Shown here piece by piece: positions 1 to 9,198 of a stretch of DNA of 33,125 nucleotides (positions are counted from its first letter, which is position 1; each line of letters starts with the position of its first letter). The notes beneath the pieces were generated by a model. The model was given only the letters and a program-made list of their open reading frames with translations. It was not told where the DNA came from and did not search any database. This DNA is from Desulfovibrio desulfuricans (GTDB taxonomy: Bacteria; Desulfobacterota; Desulfovibrionia; Desulfovibrionales; Desulfovibrionaceae): NCBI GenBank assembly GCA_015062205.1, contig SUVB01000005.1, positions 1 to 33,125 of the forward strand, in the 5' to 3' direction. Made by a program: the position numbers and the translations under genes.

Positions 1-80
1 CCTCTCTGGCCCGGCAAATGAGGTTCTATAATAGCCCATGCTTCATCGGAAATATCATGCCGCCGCTGAGGATTATCCAT
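1..80 (-). CDS. IS5-family transposase, N-terminal part (runs off the left edge)
   Basis: Read leftwards from ATG at 78-80, the frame gives MDNPQRRHDISDEAWAIIEP and a further HLPGQR before the window ends. This is the typical opening of IS5-family DDE transposases (the small N-terminal domain with DxxW followed by xPLLP/PHLPG). Only 26 residues are visible, so catalytic DDE residues cannot be checked and it is unknown whether the element is intact. A GGAGG Shine-Dalgarno lies just upstream (complement of 88-92). The gene points away from the aldo-keto reductase, whose stop codon sits only about 60 bases behind the transposase start, so the right end of the element must lie in this short interval. 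Confidence 0.8.
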   Translation of the reverse strand, partial: MDNPQRRHDISDEAWAIIEPHLPGQR

Positions 81-81
81 G

Positions 82-106
82 TGAGCACCTCCATATGTGG
101 TGCTCA
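82..106 (-). promoter_or_regulatory. Hairpin covering the transposase ribosome-binding site
   Basis: TGAGCACC (82-89) and GGTGCTCA (99-106) are perfect 8-base inverted arms around a 9-base loop. In the transposase transcript the GGAGG Shine-Dalgarno is partly inside the 3' arm, so folding would hide it. Such structures are known in several insertion sequences as a guard against translation of transcripts entering from outside; applying that to this copy is inference. Confidence 0.6.
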
Positions 107-107
107 T

Positions 108-136
108 ATTATACCCTAAAACTTGTGTAGACACAA
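108..136 (-). promoter_or_regulatory. Predicted sigma-70 promoter of the transposase
   Basis: On the - strand a perfect TATAAT (complement of 108-113) lies 17 bases after TTGTGT (complement of 131-136). Transcription would begin close to or within the hairpin at 82-106. TTGTGT and ACACAA (complement of 123-128) also form an inverted pair with a 2-base centre, so this may overlap the terminal repeat of the element or a self-regulation site. Confidence 0.5.
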
Positions 137-137
137 T

Positions 138-1226
<1,089 letters not shown>

Positions 1227-1261
1227 TCAAGGTTCATGCCAGTCTGTTCCGAGGAATCTCC

Positions 1262-2185
1262 ATGTACAACAGACATCTCGACTCGTTCATCAAGGTGGCC
1301 GACTGCGGAAGCTTCTCCAAGGCTGCAGAGCCGCTCTTCATCTCCGCCAATGCCCTTATCAAGCGCATAAACCAGCTGGAGGCGGAGCTGGACGTCGTCC
1401 TTTTCGAAAGAACCAGCCATGGCGTCCTGCTGACCAAAGCCGGCCGGAGCGTCTACCGCGATGCCCGCCGCATCATCCAGATCTCGCGGCAGGCTCTAGC
1501 CGCGGCGCACGCGCTGGCCGAGGGAAAGCAGAACGTCATCCGTCTCGGTGGCTCCCTGATGAACCCCTGCCGCCCAATCGTTAAGCTTTGGACTTCCGTG
1601 AGCGCACTCCACCCCGGCATCAAGCTTCAGATCGTGCCTGTCGACGACGGCAGAAACAACAAGGTGGAGCAGCTCGACCGGAACGAGGGCGGCGTCGACG
1701 TCATCGCAAGCCTCATCCCCTCAACGCTTTGGAAGAACAGGTGCCACGCACTCGAGCTCCGCCAGACACCTCTGGCTATTGCCGTGCCTGTCAACCATCC
1801 TCTGGCCGTCCGGGACAGGCTCAGCCTGACCGACCTCTACGGCGAAACCCTGCTCATGGTCGAACGGGGCGACACCGCCTACATCGACCGCCTGCGCGAC
1901 GACCTAGAGCGCAATCATCCGCAGATTCGCATCCACGACGTACCGCCCTACGACCTTGGCACGTTCAACTATGCCGAAGCTACGGGGAACCCTATGCTGT
2001 CCGCTGACATCTGGGCGGACGTCCATCCCTCCCTCGTCACCATCCCCTGCGACTGGGGGCAAGACTACTGCGTCCCCTACGGGCTACTCTACGCCAGAGA
2101 ACCGCAAGCCCATATTGCTGAGTTCGTCGAAATTTTGAAAGACCAGCTCAAAGCCCAACCCGCCACCATCACTCCCGGCGCCTAA
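1262..2185 (+). CDS. LysR-family transcriptional regulator
   Basis: A 307-residue DNA-binding regulator. Residues 1-60 form the N-terminal winged helix-turn-helix (HLDSFIKVADCGSFSKAAE, then SANALIKRINQLEAELDVVL and the wing FERTSHGVLLTKAG), followed by a linker helix and a periplasmic-binding-like effector domain starting near IRLGGSLMNP. The ATG at 1262 is chosen because GAGGA lies 7 bases upstream and it places the HTH at the normal distance from the N terminus; an earlier in-frame ATG at 1187 adds non-family sequence. It is divergent from the aldo-keto reductase and probably controls it and itself through the dyads between them. The effector is unknown. Confidence 0.92.
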   Translation: MYNRHLDSFIKVADCGSFSKAAEPLFISANALIKRINQLEAELDVVLFERTSHGVLLTKAGRSVYRDARRIIQISRQALAAAHALAEGKQNVIRLGGSLMNPCRPIVKLWTSVSALHPGIKLQIVPVDDGRNNKVEQLDRNEGGVDVIASLIPSTLWKNRCHALELRQTPLAIAVPVNHPLAVRDRLSLTDLYGETLLMVERGDTAYIDRLRDDLERNHPQIRIHDVPPYDLGTFNYAEATGNPMLSADIWADVHPSLVTIPCDWGQDYCVPYGLLYAREPQAHIAEFVEILKDQLKAQPATITPGA

Positions 2186-2278
2186 AGGCTGAATAGGCCA
2201 GCACCTCTGCTTCCGGCTTCACCGCAAGCCTTTGACGTCATCGAGTAGGTCTTGCCTGCCTTGGCGCCATGAATGCAG

Positions 2279-2310
2279 ACGGCCCCGCAGGCTGTCTCCT
2301 GCAGGGCCGT
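2279..2310 (+). terminator. Stem-loop downstream of the LysR gene
   Basis: ACGGCCCCGCAGG (2279-2291) pairs with CCTGCAGGGCCGT (2298-2310) with one mismatch and a 6-base loop. It lies 94 bases after the LysR stop. There is no T-run on either side, so it is a strong hairpin but not a textbook intrinsic terminator. Nothing else recognisable lies in 2186-2443. Confidence 0.4.
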
Positions 2311-2443
2311 CCTGAAAATGCCTCTGTTCCGGACGCGAACGCCGGCGGCCGTGGCCGTCCCTCGCACGGCGAGGCAAAACATTGCGGGCAATCTACCTCT
2401 CTCCGCGATCGCCGTCCAGCCCGGCGCTGGCAGTCTGTATCGT

Positions 2444-2629
2444 CTATCTGCTGTAGCAGGCGCGGTTGGCCGACGGATCCGGTTCCTCCAGTATCCAGCC
2501 GGAAATACGCACGATGTACTCAAGGATTAGCCGGGCCGACGTGCCGGGATCGTCGTGCAGGCCGGCCTTGCCGGCCCTGTAGAGTTCCAGGACGCGCTCC
2601 GCCTCGCGGTGCACGGACGGCCAGTCCTA
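2444..2629 (-). pseudogene. C-terminal fragment of an unidentified gene
   Basis: The - strand frame reads 60 residues from DWPSVHREAERVLELYRAGK to a natural-looking end SANRACYSR-stop. It is preceded immediately by an in-frame TAG (2627-2629) and has no ATG start. The composition is protein-like (amphipathic helices, EYIVRISGWILEEPDPS), while the GC-rich opposite frames are not. I read it as the tail of a gene cut by an insertion/deletion at about 2628, where the base composition drops sharply. No family recognised; a short real gene starting at an internal GTG cannot be excluded. Confidence 0.4.
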
Positions 2630-2662
2630 AGGGTGTAACGTTTTTTGTGTAAACCAGTTTTC

Positions 2663-2800
2663 TTATCGAAGATAGGTTTCAAGTTTTTCCTGATAGTCAC
2701 TCCTTTTTCGACTCACGGACAGCTTCCTGTCGCGAAGCATGGCGTGCAAAATGGTTCTATCCTCTTCAGAACATTCTATTTGGCGGGCACGGCGTGGCAT
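2663..2800 (-). pseudogene. IS630-like transposase, N-terminal remnant
   Basis: From ATG at 2798-2800, with GGAGAGG upstream, the frame begins MPRRARQIECSEEDRTILHA and continues MLRDRKLS before drifting into unrelated sequence and stopping after 45 residues. The opening resembles the helix-turn-helix start of IS630/Tc1-type transposases (basic patch, then hydrophobic-SEEDR-hydrophobic-L). A full transposase would need about 300 more residues, so this is debris. With the gene fragment at 2444-2629 it marks an old insertion scar. Confidence 0.5.
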
Positions 2801-3116
2801 GGCATCCTCTCCATTTGCGGGGAGGATATACAAATAAAAAAAAATTTTTTGCAACTAGACACTAGCCTGAACCAGTACACATAAAACAACAAAAGCGTAA
2901 TTATTATTTTATATCATAACTATCTATAGTTATTTATTTTTTTAAGAAGCATCCCTTCCCGCACGGTTGGATCGCCTAGCACATCTCCATTTATTTACAT
3001 AATTGTAGAAAATTATGGGCGATATTTTGCGACATGAGTTCCCAAAACACCAAACTGTAATAAATTTTATTTTTATTTCAGTAGGTTATCCAATCATTCT
3101 GTGAAAAATACCAATG
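2801..3116. other. AT-rich gene-free stretch upstream of the nitrogen block
   Basis: About 315 bases of strongly AT-rich DNA in an otherwise GC-rich window, with no credible coding frame. It holds a perfect 18-base dyad, ATAACTAT-CT-ATAGTTAT (2916-2933), about 185 bases upstream of the sigma-54 promoter, and a CGATATT core at 3020-3026. Bendable AT-rich DNA with a dyad at this distance fits an enhancer region for a sigma-54 activator, but it could equally be leftover from the adjacent IS remnant. Confidence 0.45.
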
Positions 3117-3132
3117 TGGCACGCCTTCTGCT
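3117..3132 (+). promoter_or_regulatory. Sigma-54 (-24/-12) promoter upstream of dapF
   Basis: TGGCACGCCTTCTGCT matches the sigma-54 consensus TGGCACG-N4-TTGCW at every fixed base except the first T of TTGCW, with the invariant GG-N10-GC spacing. The predicted start site is about 3143, giving a leader of about 78 bases before dapF. A NifA-like sigma-54 activator is encoded downstream in the same block. Confidence 0.75.
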
Positions 3133-3220
3133 CATATGGCGGCATTGCGAGGTTCAGGATGCGGCGGCTGCTCATTTACGCTGAAACATCCCCGGCACTG
3201 CCGACAGCGGAGAGGACGGC

Positions 3221-4087
3221 ATGGCAAGACCTATCCATTTCACAAAAATGCAGGGCATCGGAAACGACTATGTGTATATCAACGGATTTGAGGAAACCAT
3301 AGCGCATCCGGAAGCCCTGGCACGGCGCGTCAGCGACAGGCATTTCGGCGTGGGCTCGGATGGCCTGGTTCTGCTGCTTCCCTCCCCTGATGCGGATGTG
3401 CGCATGCGCATGTTCAACGCCGACGGCAGCGAGGCCGAAATGTGCGGCAATGCCGTGCGTTGCGTGGGCAAACTCGCGCGGGAGCGCGGCCTCGCCGCCG
3501 ACGACGTGGTGCGCGTGGCAACGCGCTCCGGCCTGAAGATTGTGCGCCTGCTGCGCCGGGACGGCGACATTTGCGCCGCCACGGTGGACATGGGCGAGCC
3601 GGAACTGTCCCCGGCCCGCATCCCCGTGCTGACGGAGGACGGCGGGGACGTCTCGCGCTTTTTGGCCCGGGCCGTGGATGTGGACGGGAAATCATGGTCC
3701 GTGACGGCCGTGTCCATGGGCAATCCGCACGCCGTGGTCTTCCTGCACGACATCGACACGCTGGATATTCCCTCGCTCGGCCCAGGTTTCGAGCACCACC
3801 GCCTCTTCCCGCAGCGCACCAACACGGAATTTGTGGAGGTGCGCAACCGCCGCCGGGTGCGCATGCGCGTCTGGGAGCGGGGCGCGGGGGAGACGCTGGC
3901 CTGCGGCACAGGCGCCTGCGCCGCGGCCGTGGCCTGCTGCCTGAACGGTCTGACGGAAAACGACATTGAGGTGGAATTGAGGGGCGGCGTCCTGCGTGTC
4001 CGGTGGGATGCGGCGTCCAATCACGTTTTCATGACCGGGGAGGCCGCCACGGTCTTCGACGGCGTGTACTACGGAGAGGAGGACTGA
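3221..4087 (+). CDS. dapF: Diaminopimelate epimerase
   Basis: Cofactor-independent epimerase converting LL- to meso-diaminopimelate, the last step before lysine and a direct peptidoglycan precursor; cytoplasmic. The 288-residue length is normal. Both active-site cysteines are visible in their family motifs: Cys75 in EMCGNAVRC and Cys228 in [11 protein letters not shown]; the N-terminal motif [13 protein letters not shown] is also typical. The ATG at 3221 has GGAGAGG six bases upstream. One base separates its stop from dapL, so the two are translationally coupled and form a complete LL-DAP to meso-DAP step pair. It is the first gene downstream of a sigma-54 promoter, which is unusual for a housekeeping cell-wall gene. 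Confidence 0.97.
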   Translation: MARPIHFTKMQGIGNDYVYINGFEETIAHPEALARRVSDRHFGVGSDGLVLLLPSPDADVRMRMFNADGSEAEMCGNAVRCVGKLARERGLAADDVVRVATRSGLKIVRLLRRDGDICAATVDMGEPELSPARIPVLTEDGGDVSRFLARAVDVDGKSWSVTAVSMGNPHAVVFLHDIDTLDIPSLGPGFEHHRLFPQRTNTEFVEVRNRRRVRMRVWERGAGETLACGTGACAAAVACCLNGLTENDIEVELRGGVLRVRWDAASNHVFMTGEAATVFDGVYYGEED

Positions 4088-4088
4088 C

Positions 4089-5318
4089 ATGCCCGGCGCC
4101 AACCGCCATTTCCTGGAGCTTCAGGGCAGCTACCTGTTTTCGGAGGTTGCCCGCAGGGTGGCCGCGCACCGCGCTGCGCATCCCGGGCAACACGTCATCA
4201 GCCTCGGCATCGGCGACGTCACCCGCCCGCTCGCCCCGGCTGTTCTGGAAGCGCTGCACAAGGCCGTTGAGGAAATGGGCCGGGCGGCCACGTTCCGCGG
4301 GTACGGGCCGGAACAGGGCTATGCCTTCCTGCGCGAGGCCATAGCCGCCCATGATTACGCCGCACGCGGCGCGGATGTCGCACCGGACGAAATATTCATC
4401 AGCGACGGGGCCAAGTCGGACCTGGGGAATTTTCAGGAACTCTTCGCGCCGGAAAGCGTCGTGGCCGTGACGGACCCGGTCTATCCCGTCTATGTGGATT
4501 CCAACGTCATGGCCGGACGGGCCGGAACGCATGACGGCGCGCGCTGGAGCCGCATTCTCTATCTCCCCTGCACCTGCGGGAACAACTTTGTGCCGGACAT
4601 TCCCGCCTCGCGGCCCGACATCATCTACATATGCTCGCCCAACAATCCCACGGGCACGGCCCTGCGCCGGGACGCCCTGCAGCAGTGGGTGGACTACGCC
4701 CGCCGCGAGGGCTGCGTCATCCTGTACGATTCGGCCTACGAGGCGTTCATCACAGAGCCGGACATCCCGCACAGCATCTATGAGCTGGAGGGCGCGCGCG
4801 AGGTGGCCGTGGAGTTCCGCAGCTTTTCCAAGACGGCAGGATTCACGGGCCTGCGCTGCGCCTACACGGTGGTGCCCCGCTCCCTGACAATCGCCGACGG
4901 CCGGGGCGGGCGCACGGCGCTGCGCGAACTTTGGAACCGCCGCCAGACCACCAAGTACAACGGCTGCCCCTATCTTGTGCAGCGCGCCGCCGAGGCCGTG
5001 TACAGCCCCGCAGGCAGATTCCGGATCGCGGAGGACATCGGCGGCTATCACGCCAATGCCCGCCGCATCGCCGCTGCCCTGCGAACGGCGGGACTGACCG
5101 TCTTCGGCGGCGTCAACGCCCCCTATCTCTGGGTGGCAACGCCGCGCGGCATGTCGTCATGGGAGTTTTTTGACCGCCTGTTGACCGAGGCGTCCCTGGT
5201 CTGCACGCCGGGTGCGGGCTTCGGGGCTTCCGGCGAAGGCTACGTGCGCCTCACCGCCTTCGGCGCTCCGGACGACACGGAGGAAGCCCTGCGACGCCTG
5301 GCCGCCGTCCGTCTTTAA
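4089..5318 (+). CDS. dapL: LL-diaminopimelate aminotransferase
   Basis: PLP-dependent class I/II aminotransferase that makes LL-diaminopimelate directly from tetrahydrodipicolinate using glutamate as amino donor, bypassing the succinylase/acetylase steps. 409 residues, the usual family length. Recognisable pieces: [12 protein letters not shown] near residue 37, CSPNNPTGT (182-190), the PLP-binding Lys249 in [13 protein letters not shown], and the DapL-type [13 protein letters not shown] (107-119). It follows dapF after one base. Because it consumes glutamate, its position next to the glutamate synthase genes couples DAP formation to nitrogen assimilation. Confidence 0.95.
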   Translation: MPGANRHFLELQGSYLFSEVARRVAAHRAAHPGQHVISLGIGDVTRPLAPAVLEALHKAVEEMGRAATFRGYGPEQGYAFLREAIAAHDYAARGADVAPDEIFISDGAKSDLGNFQELFAPESVVAVTDPVYPVYVDSNVMAGRAGTHDGARWSRILYLPCTCGNNFVPDIPASRPDIIYICSPNNPTGTALRRDALQQWVDYARREGCVILYDSAYEAFITEPDIPHSIYELEGAREVAVEFRSFSKTAGFTGLRCAYTVVPRSLTIADGRGGRTALRELWNRRQTTKYNGCPYLVQRAAEAVYSPAGRFRIAEDIGGYHANARRIAAALRTAGLTVFGGVNAPYLWVATPRGMSSWEFFDRLLTEASLVCTPGAGFGASGEGYVRLTAFGAPDDTEEALRRLAAVRL

Positions 5319-5341
5319 CCCGCAACATCCGAAGGCTTGCC

Positions 5342-6460
5342 ATGTGCAGAATCGGAGCCGTCAAGAGCCTCACGCCCATTCCCCCCTCCCAGGCGCTCAG
5401 GCTCATGCTGCCGCAACAGGAGGGGCACGACAATTCCGGCTTTGCCATGGTCATGCAGGACCTTGACGGGGCGTTCGCGCACTCCAAGGACAAGCCGCTC
5501 CTGTCCATGGCCTGCACGCCCAGGGGCGAGCAGCTGGTCAACGCCTACATGGAGGAGCGCGGTTTTGCGCCGGTGGCCCAGTGGACGCCGGACGTGGACA
5601 GGCGGCCCGGCCTGAACATTGCGGCCATGCCCCGCTATGTGTTCCGCAATTACGACTACCCGGAAGTCTACCGTTACCGCACCCGGGAAGAGCGTGAAGA
5701 CCTGCTGCTGGACACGCGGCTGGCCCTGCGCGCCCTGCTGGCGGGAAGGGACGGCGCGGCGGACGAGGGCTACGTCTATTCCTTCTGGCCCGATGTGCTG
5801 ACGCTCAAGGAAATCGGTGATCCGGCCGACATCGCCGCCTACTTCCGCCTGTGGGAGGACAACGGCCGCCTTACGGCGCGCAACATCGTCACCCAGTGCC
5901 GCCAGAACACCAATTACGCCATCGTGCGCTATGCCGCGCACCCTTTCTTCCTGCAGGGGTACACACTGTGCGCCAACGGCGAAAACACCCTGTTCTCAAG
6001 GAACAGGGATTTCCAGAAATCCCTGCACCGGGGCTATGCGGGCTTTGAATCCGACTCGCAGTGCCTGCTGTACACCCTGCACTACGTGCTGCGCGAACTG
6101 CGCTGGCCCCTGCCGTACTACAAGCATGTCATCACGCCGCTGCCCCTGGCGGACATGCGCGAACGCCCGGACGGGGAAGCGCTCATCTGCCTGCGCGAGT
6201 CCCTGGCGCATCTGGAAATCAACGGCCCCAACGCGCTCATTGCCCTCCTGCCCGACGGGCGCATGCTCACCTGCTGCGACGCCAAGAAGCTGCGCCCGCT
6301 GGTGGTGGGAAGGGATGGGGGCATGGCGGCCGTCGCCTCCGAAGTCTGCGGCCTCAATGCCGTCCTGCCCGAGCGTGACGCCGGAACGGACATCTATCCC
6401 GGCGGCCGCGACATGGTGGTCATCGACAATGATTTGGGGGTGCGGCAATGGCGGCAGTAA
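5342..6460 (+). CDS. Glutamate synthase, class II glutamine amidotransferase subunit
   Basis: Stand-alone glutaminase part of a split glutamate synthase: hydrolyses glutamine and passes ammonia to the FMN subunit. 372 residues, starting MCRIGAVKS, so Cys2 becomes the N-terminal nucleophile after Met removal as in class II (Ntn) amidotransferases. Further family signs are HDNSGFAMVMQDL (residues 29-41) and the later RQNTNYAIVRYAAHPF segment. In typical bacteria this is the first domain of the 1500-residue GltB; here, as in archaea and Desulfovibrio, it is a separate gene. The ATG has a weak CGAAGG upstream and the 3' end overlaps the next gene by 13 bases, indicating coupled translation. Confidence 0.9.
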   Translation: MCRIGAVKSLTPIPPSQALRLMLPQQEGHDNSGFAMVMQDLDGAFAHSKDKPLLSMACTPRGEQLVNAYMEERGFAPVAQWTPDVDRRPGLNIAAMPRYVFRNYDYPEVYRYRTREEREDLLLDTRLALRALLAGRDGAADEGYVYSFWPDVLTLKEIGDPADIAAYFRLWEDNGRLTARNIVTQCRQNTNYAIVRYAAHPFFLQGYTLCANGENTLFSRNRDFQKSLHRGYAGFESDSQCLLYTLHYVLRELRWPLPYYKHVITPLPLADMRERPDGEALICLRESLAHLEINGPNALIALLPDGRMLTCCDAKKLRPLVVGRDGGMAAVASEVCGLNAVLPERDAGTDIYPGGRDMVVIDNDLGVRQWRQ

Positions 6461-8034
6461 CCATGCAGGACGTGAGCCGCATCGACTTGCCCTGGCTGGT
6501 GGAGTGGCGACAGGACAGGTGCGTGCTGTGCGGCATGTGCGCTGCCGCCTGCACGGCGGACGCCATCCATTTCACGGCCTCGCGCGGCGGCGTGCGCGGC
6601 GCGGCCCTGCGGCAGCGGCCGGAGATTGCCCGCGCCTGCACCGGTTGCGGCGTGTGCGCGCGGGTCTGTTCGCAGGACGCCGTTCGCCCGGTGCGCAATC
6701 CCGACAGCCGCTTCCCCCTGCCGGCGCGGGCCGACGGTCCCCTGAAGCGCGGGGGACGCGGCAGCCTTATTCCGTCGCGTACGCTTGACAAGCTGGTTGT
6801 GGGCCGCATCAGCCAGATGACGGACCCGGCCCTGGACTCGGAGCGGCACACCTTTGACCTGCGCGCTCCCCTGGGCCGCGTGCTGCCCGTGCGCGACCTG
6901 CCCCTGCGGGTGGATGGGGAAAGGCTCGCGCTCACCGCCCCCACGCCGCCGGTGCGCTGGATCTACCCCCTTCTGTTCAGCGACATGAGCATCGGCGCCC
7001 TGTCCACGCGCGCATGGGAGGCCATTGCGCTCGCCTGCGCCTACCTCAACGAGCAGTGCCGCATGCCGGTGCGCATGTGCTCCGGCGAGGGCGGCATGCC
7101 GGGCCGCCTGCTGGAATCGGAATACCTCAAGTACATGATCCTGCAGATAGCCTCCGGGCATTTCGGCTGGAACCGCATCCTGCGGGCCCTGCCGCGCATG
7201 AAGGCGGACCCGGCGGGGGTGCTCATCAAGATCGGGCAGGGGGCCAAGCCCGGCGACGGGGGCCTGCTGCCCGCCGCCAAGGCGGCGCCGCACATCCAGG
7301 CCATCCGGGGCGTGCCCCGCGCCACCCTGCACTCGCCCGCCAACCACCAGGGGCTGTATTCCATTGAGGAGGCCGTGCAGAAGATGCACCTTTCCTGCAA
7401 TGCCGCCTTCGGCTTCCGCGTGCCCGTGGCCATCAAGTGTGCGGCCTCGGCCACCTCCGTGGCCGTGTACAACAACCTCCTGCGCGACCCCTACAACATC
7501 TGCGGCGGCTTTTTCCTGGACGGCATCCGGGGCGGCACCGGCGCGGCCAACGTGGTCTCGCTGGAACACACCGGGCATCCCCTCGTCTCCAAGGTGCGCG
7601 ACTGTTACCGCGCCGCCCTGGCGCAGGGGCGGCAGGGACAGATCCCCCTCTGGGCCGGCGGGGGCGTGGGGCAGACGGGCCATGCCGCCGCCGACGCCTT
7701 CAAGCTCATCTGCCTCGGGGCCAACGGCGTGCTGGTCGGCCGCCTGCTCATTCAGCTTCTGGGCTGCGTCGGCAACGAGCGAGACCGCTGCAACGCCTGC
7801 AACACCGGCCGCTGTCCGGCGGGCATCTGCACGCAGGACATGCGCCTTGTGCGGCGGCTGGACATCGACAGGGGAGCGCAGTCCATTGTGGACTATATGC
7901 TGGCCTTCGACGCCGAACTGCGCAAGCTGCTGGCCCCGGTGGGCAACAGTTCCCTGCCCGTGGGCCGCGCGGACGTGCTGGTCGCCACCGACAAGGCCGT
8001 GGCCGACGCACTGGACGTGGCCTATGCCTGCTAG
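6448..8034 (+). CDS. Glutamate synthase, ferredoxin plus FMN-binding central subunit
   Basis: Catalytic core of the split glutamate synthase: reductive transfer of ammonia onto 2-oxoglutarate at FMN. 528 residues. An N-terminal 2x[4Fe-4S] ferredoxin domain (CVLCGMCAAAC and CTGCGVCARVC, about residues 25-75) is followed by the FMN TIM-barrel; SGEGGMPGRLLESEYLKYMI, IKIGQGAKPGDGG and LHSPANHQG are typical of the glutamate synthase barrel, and CNACNTGRCPAGICTQD holds the cysteine cluster of the 3Fe-4S site. The ATG at 6448 has GGGGGTG upstream; a second ATG at 6463 is possible. No NADPH-dependent GltD gene is present in the window, so electrons probably arrive through the ferredoxin domains. Confidence 0.93.
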   Translation: MAAVTMQDVSRIDLPWLVEWRQDRCVLCGMCAAACTADAIHFTASRGGVRGAALRQRPEIARACTGCGVCARVCSQDAVRPVRNPDSRFPLPARADGPLKRGGRGSLIPSRTLDKLVVGRISQMTDPALDSERHTFDLRAPLGRVLPVRDLPLRVDGERLALTAPTPPVRWIYPLLFSDMSIGALSTRAWEAIALACAYLNEQCRMPVRMCSGEGGMPGRLLESEYLKYMILQIASGHFGWNRILRALPRMKADPAGVLIKIGQGAKPGDGGLLPAAKAAPHIQAIRGVPRATLHSPANHQGLYSIEEAVQKMHLSCNAAFGFRVPVAIKCAASATSVAVYNNLLRDPYNICGGFFLDGIRGGTGAANVVSLEHTGHPLVSKVRDCYRAALAQGRQGQIPLWAGGGVGQTGHAAADAFKLICLGANGVLVGRLLIQLLGCVGNERDRCNACNTGRCPAGICTQDMRLVRRLDIDRGAQSIVDYMLAFDAELRKLLAPVGNSSLPVGRADVLVATDKAVADALDVAYAC

Positions 8035-8097
8035 GCTGGAACGCACGGCGCCCGACCGCCGCACAAAACACATCCATAACACGGCAGGGAATGAACC

Positions 8098-9168
8098 ATG
8101 CTGCGCATAGACACTCTGGACGGGCACAGGCGGCTCTCCACGCAGGAACTGCTGCAGGCCGTCGAGGCGGCGGTGCTGCAGGGCGAGACGGAATTCGACA
8201 TCGCGGCCTCCGGCCAGCACGATATCGGCGGCCCGCTCTGGAACCGGGAGGGCCGTGAACTGCGTTTTCGGGTCAGCACCCCCGGGCAGCGCGTGGGCGC
8301 CATGTGCCTGCCCGGCACCACGGTGCTGGCGGACGGCCCTGTCCCGGCGGACGCGGGCTGGCTCAACTCCGGCGGGCACATTGTCATCCGCGGCGATGCA
8401 GGCGACACGGCCGGGCATTGCGCGGCGGCGGGCGTCATCCACATCGGCGGGCGGGCCGGAACGCGCACGGGCTCGCTCATGAAGCACGATCCGCAGTATG
8501 AGGAGCCCTCCCTCTGGGTGCTCCGCTCGGTGGGGGATTATTCCTTTGAATTCATGGGCGGCGGCCGGGCGGTTGTCTGCGGGGTCGGCGGCGGGCCGGA
8601 GGCTTCGCCGCTGGGGGCGCGCCCCTGCGTAGGCATGGTGGGCGGCGTGGTGTATTTTCGCGGTGGGGCGGGCGACCTGCCGGAGGATGTGCGCCTGTCC
8701 GCCCTGGCCGGCGATGACATGGCCTGGCTGGAGGCGGGGCTTGCGGAGTTCCTCGCATCCATCGGGCGGCCGGAACTGCGGCCGGAACTTTCCGACTGGC
8801 GGCAATGGCAAAAAATCACGCCCCTGCCCTTTGCGGAACGCGGGCACGCCCCGCGCCTCGGCATGGCGGCATTCCGCCGCGACGCCTGGGTTCCCGGCGG
8901 CATCTTCGGCGATGTGCTGGACGATGACGGCCGGACAGCGGCCCTCGCCGCCCCGGGCCGGGATCGCCTGCGTGCGCCCGTCTGGAACGGCGATGCCTGC
9001 CGCGACTGCAAGCTCTGCCTCAAATCCTGCCCCCGCAAGGCCATTGAGCGGGCGGACGGCCCAAAGGGCATCTACCGGACGGTTGCCGCGGCCTGCGTGG
9101 GGTGCGGGCTGTGCGCGGGCCTGTGCCCCTGCGGCGCGTGGCAGATGGCCGAAACCGCCGGCGCGTGA
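8098..9168 (+). CDS. Glutamate synthase, GXGXG-domain subunit with C-terminal ferredoxin
   Basis: The third piece of the split glutamate synthase. Residues from about 10 to 200 form the glycine-rich right-handed beta-helix of GltB's C terminus (repeated G-x-x-G-x-x-x-G turns such as GGHIVIRGDAGDTAGH and VIHIGGRAGTRTGSLM), a structural scaffold between the active sites. A C-terminal 2x[4Fe-4S] ferredoxin module (CRDCKLCLKSCPRKAI and CVGCGLCAGLCPCGAW) is fused on. 356 residues. It starts 63 bases after the FMN subunit, with AGGGAATG upstream. Together with the central subunit's ferredoxin, this gives the complex at least four predicted 4Fe-4S clusters. Confidence 0.9.
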   Translation: MLRIDTLDGHRRLSTQELLQAVEAAVLQGETEFDIAASGQHDIGGPLWNREGRELRFRVSTPGQRVGAMCLPGTTVLADGPVPADAGWLNSGGHIVIRGDAGDTAGHCAAAGVIHIGGRAGTRTGSLMKHDPQYEEPSLWVLRSVGDYSFEFMGGGRAVVCGVGGGPEASPLGARPCVGMVGGVVYFRGGAGDLPEDVRLSALAGDDMAWLEAGLAEFLASIGRPELRPELSDWRQWQKITPLPFAERGHAPRLGMAAFRRDAWVPGGIFGDVLDDDGRTAALAAPGRDRLRAPVWNGDACRDCKLCLKSCPRKAIERADGPKGIYRTVAAACVGCGLCAGLCPCGAWQMAETAGA

Positions 9169-9175
9169 CGCCGGC
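9157..9175 (+). terminator. Hairpin across the glutamate synthase stop codon
   Basis: GCCGGCG-CGTGA-CGCCGGC is a perfect 7-base stem with a 5-base loop; the TGA stop (9166-9168) lies in the loop region. It has no T-run, so it may attenuate or stabilise rather than end the transcript between the structural genes and the regulator. Confidence 0.35.
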
Positions 9176-9198
9176 ATCACCCTGCAGGATTGCCGCGT

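Noticed and set aside
2558-2575. Palindrome GGCCGGC-CTT-GCCGGCC
   Set aside because: It lies inside the gene fragment at 2444-2629 (codes RAGKAG) and has no T-run; read as codon repetition rather than a terminator.
6394-9180. A 928-codon open frame on the - strand
   Set aside because: It lies exactly antisense to the glutamate synthase genes, whose proteins have clear motifs; its own translation is low-complexity Ala/Arg/Gly/His-rich, typical of antisense frames in high-GC DNA.
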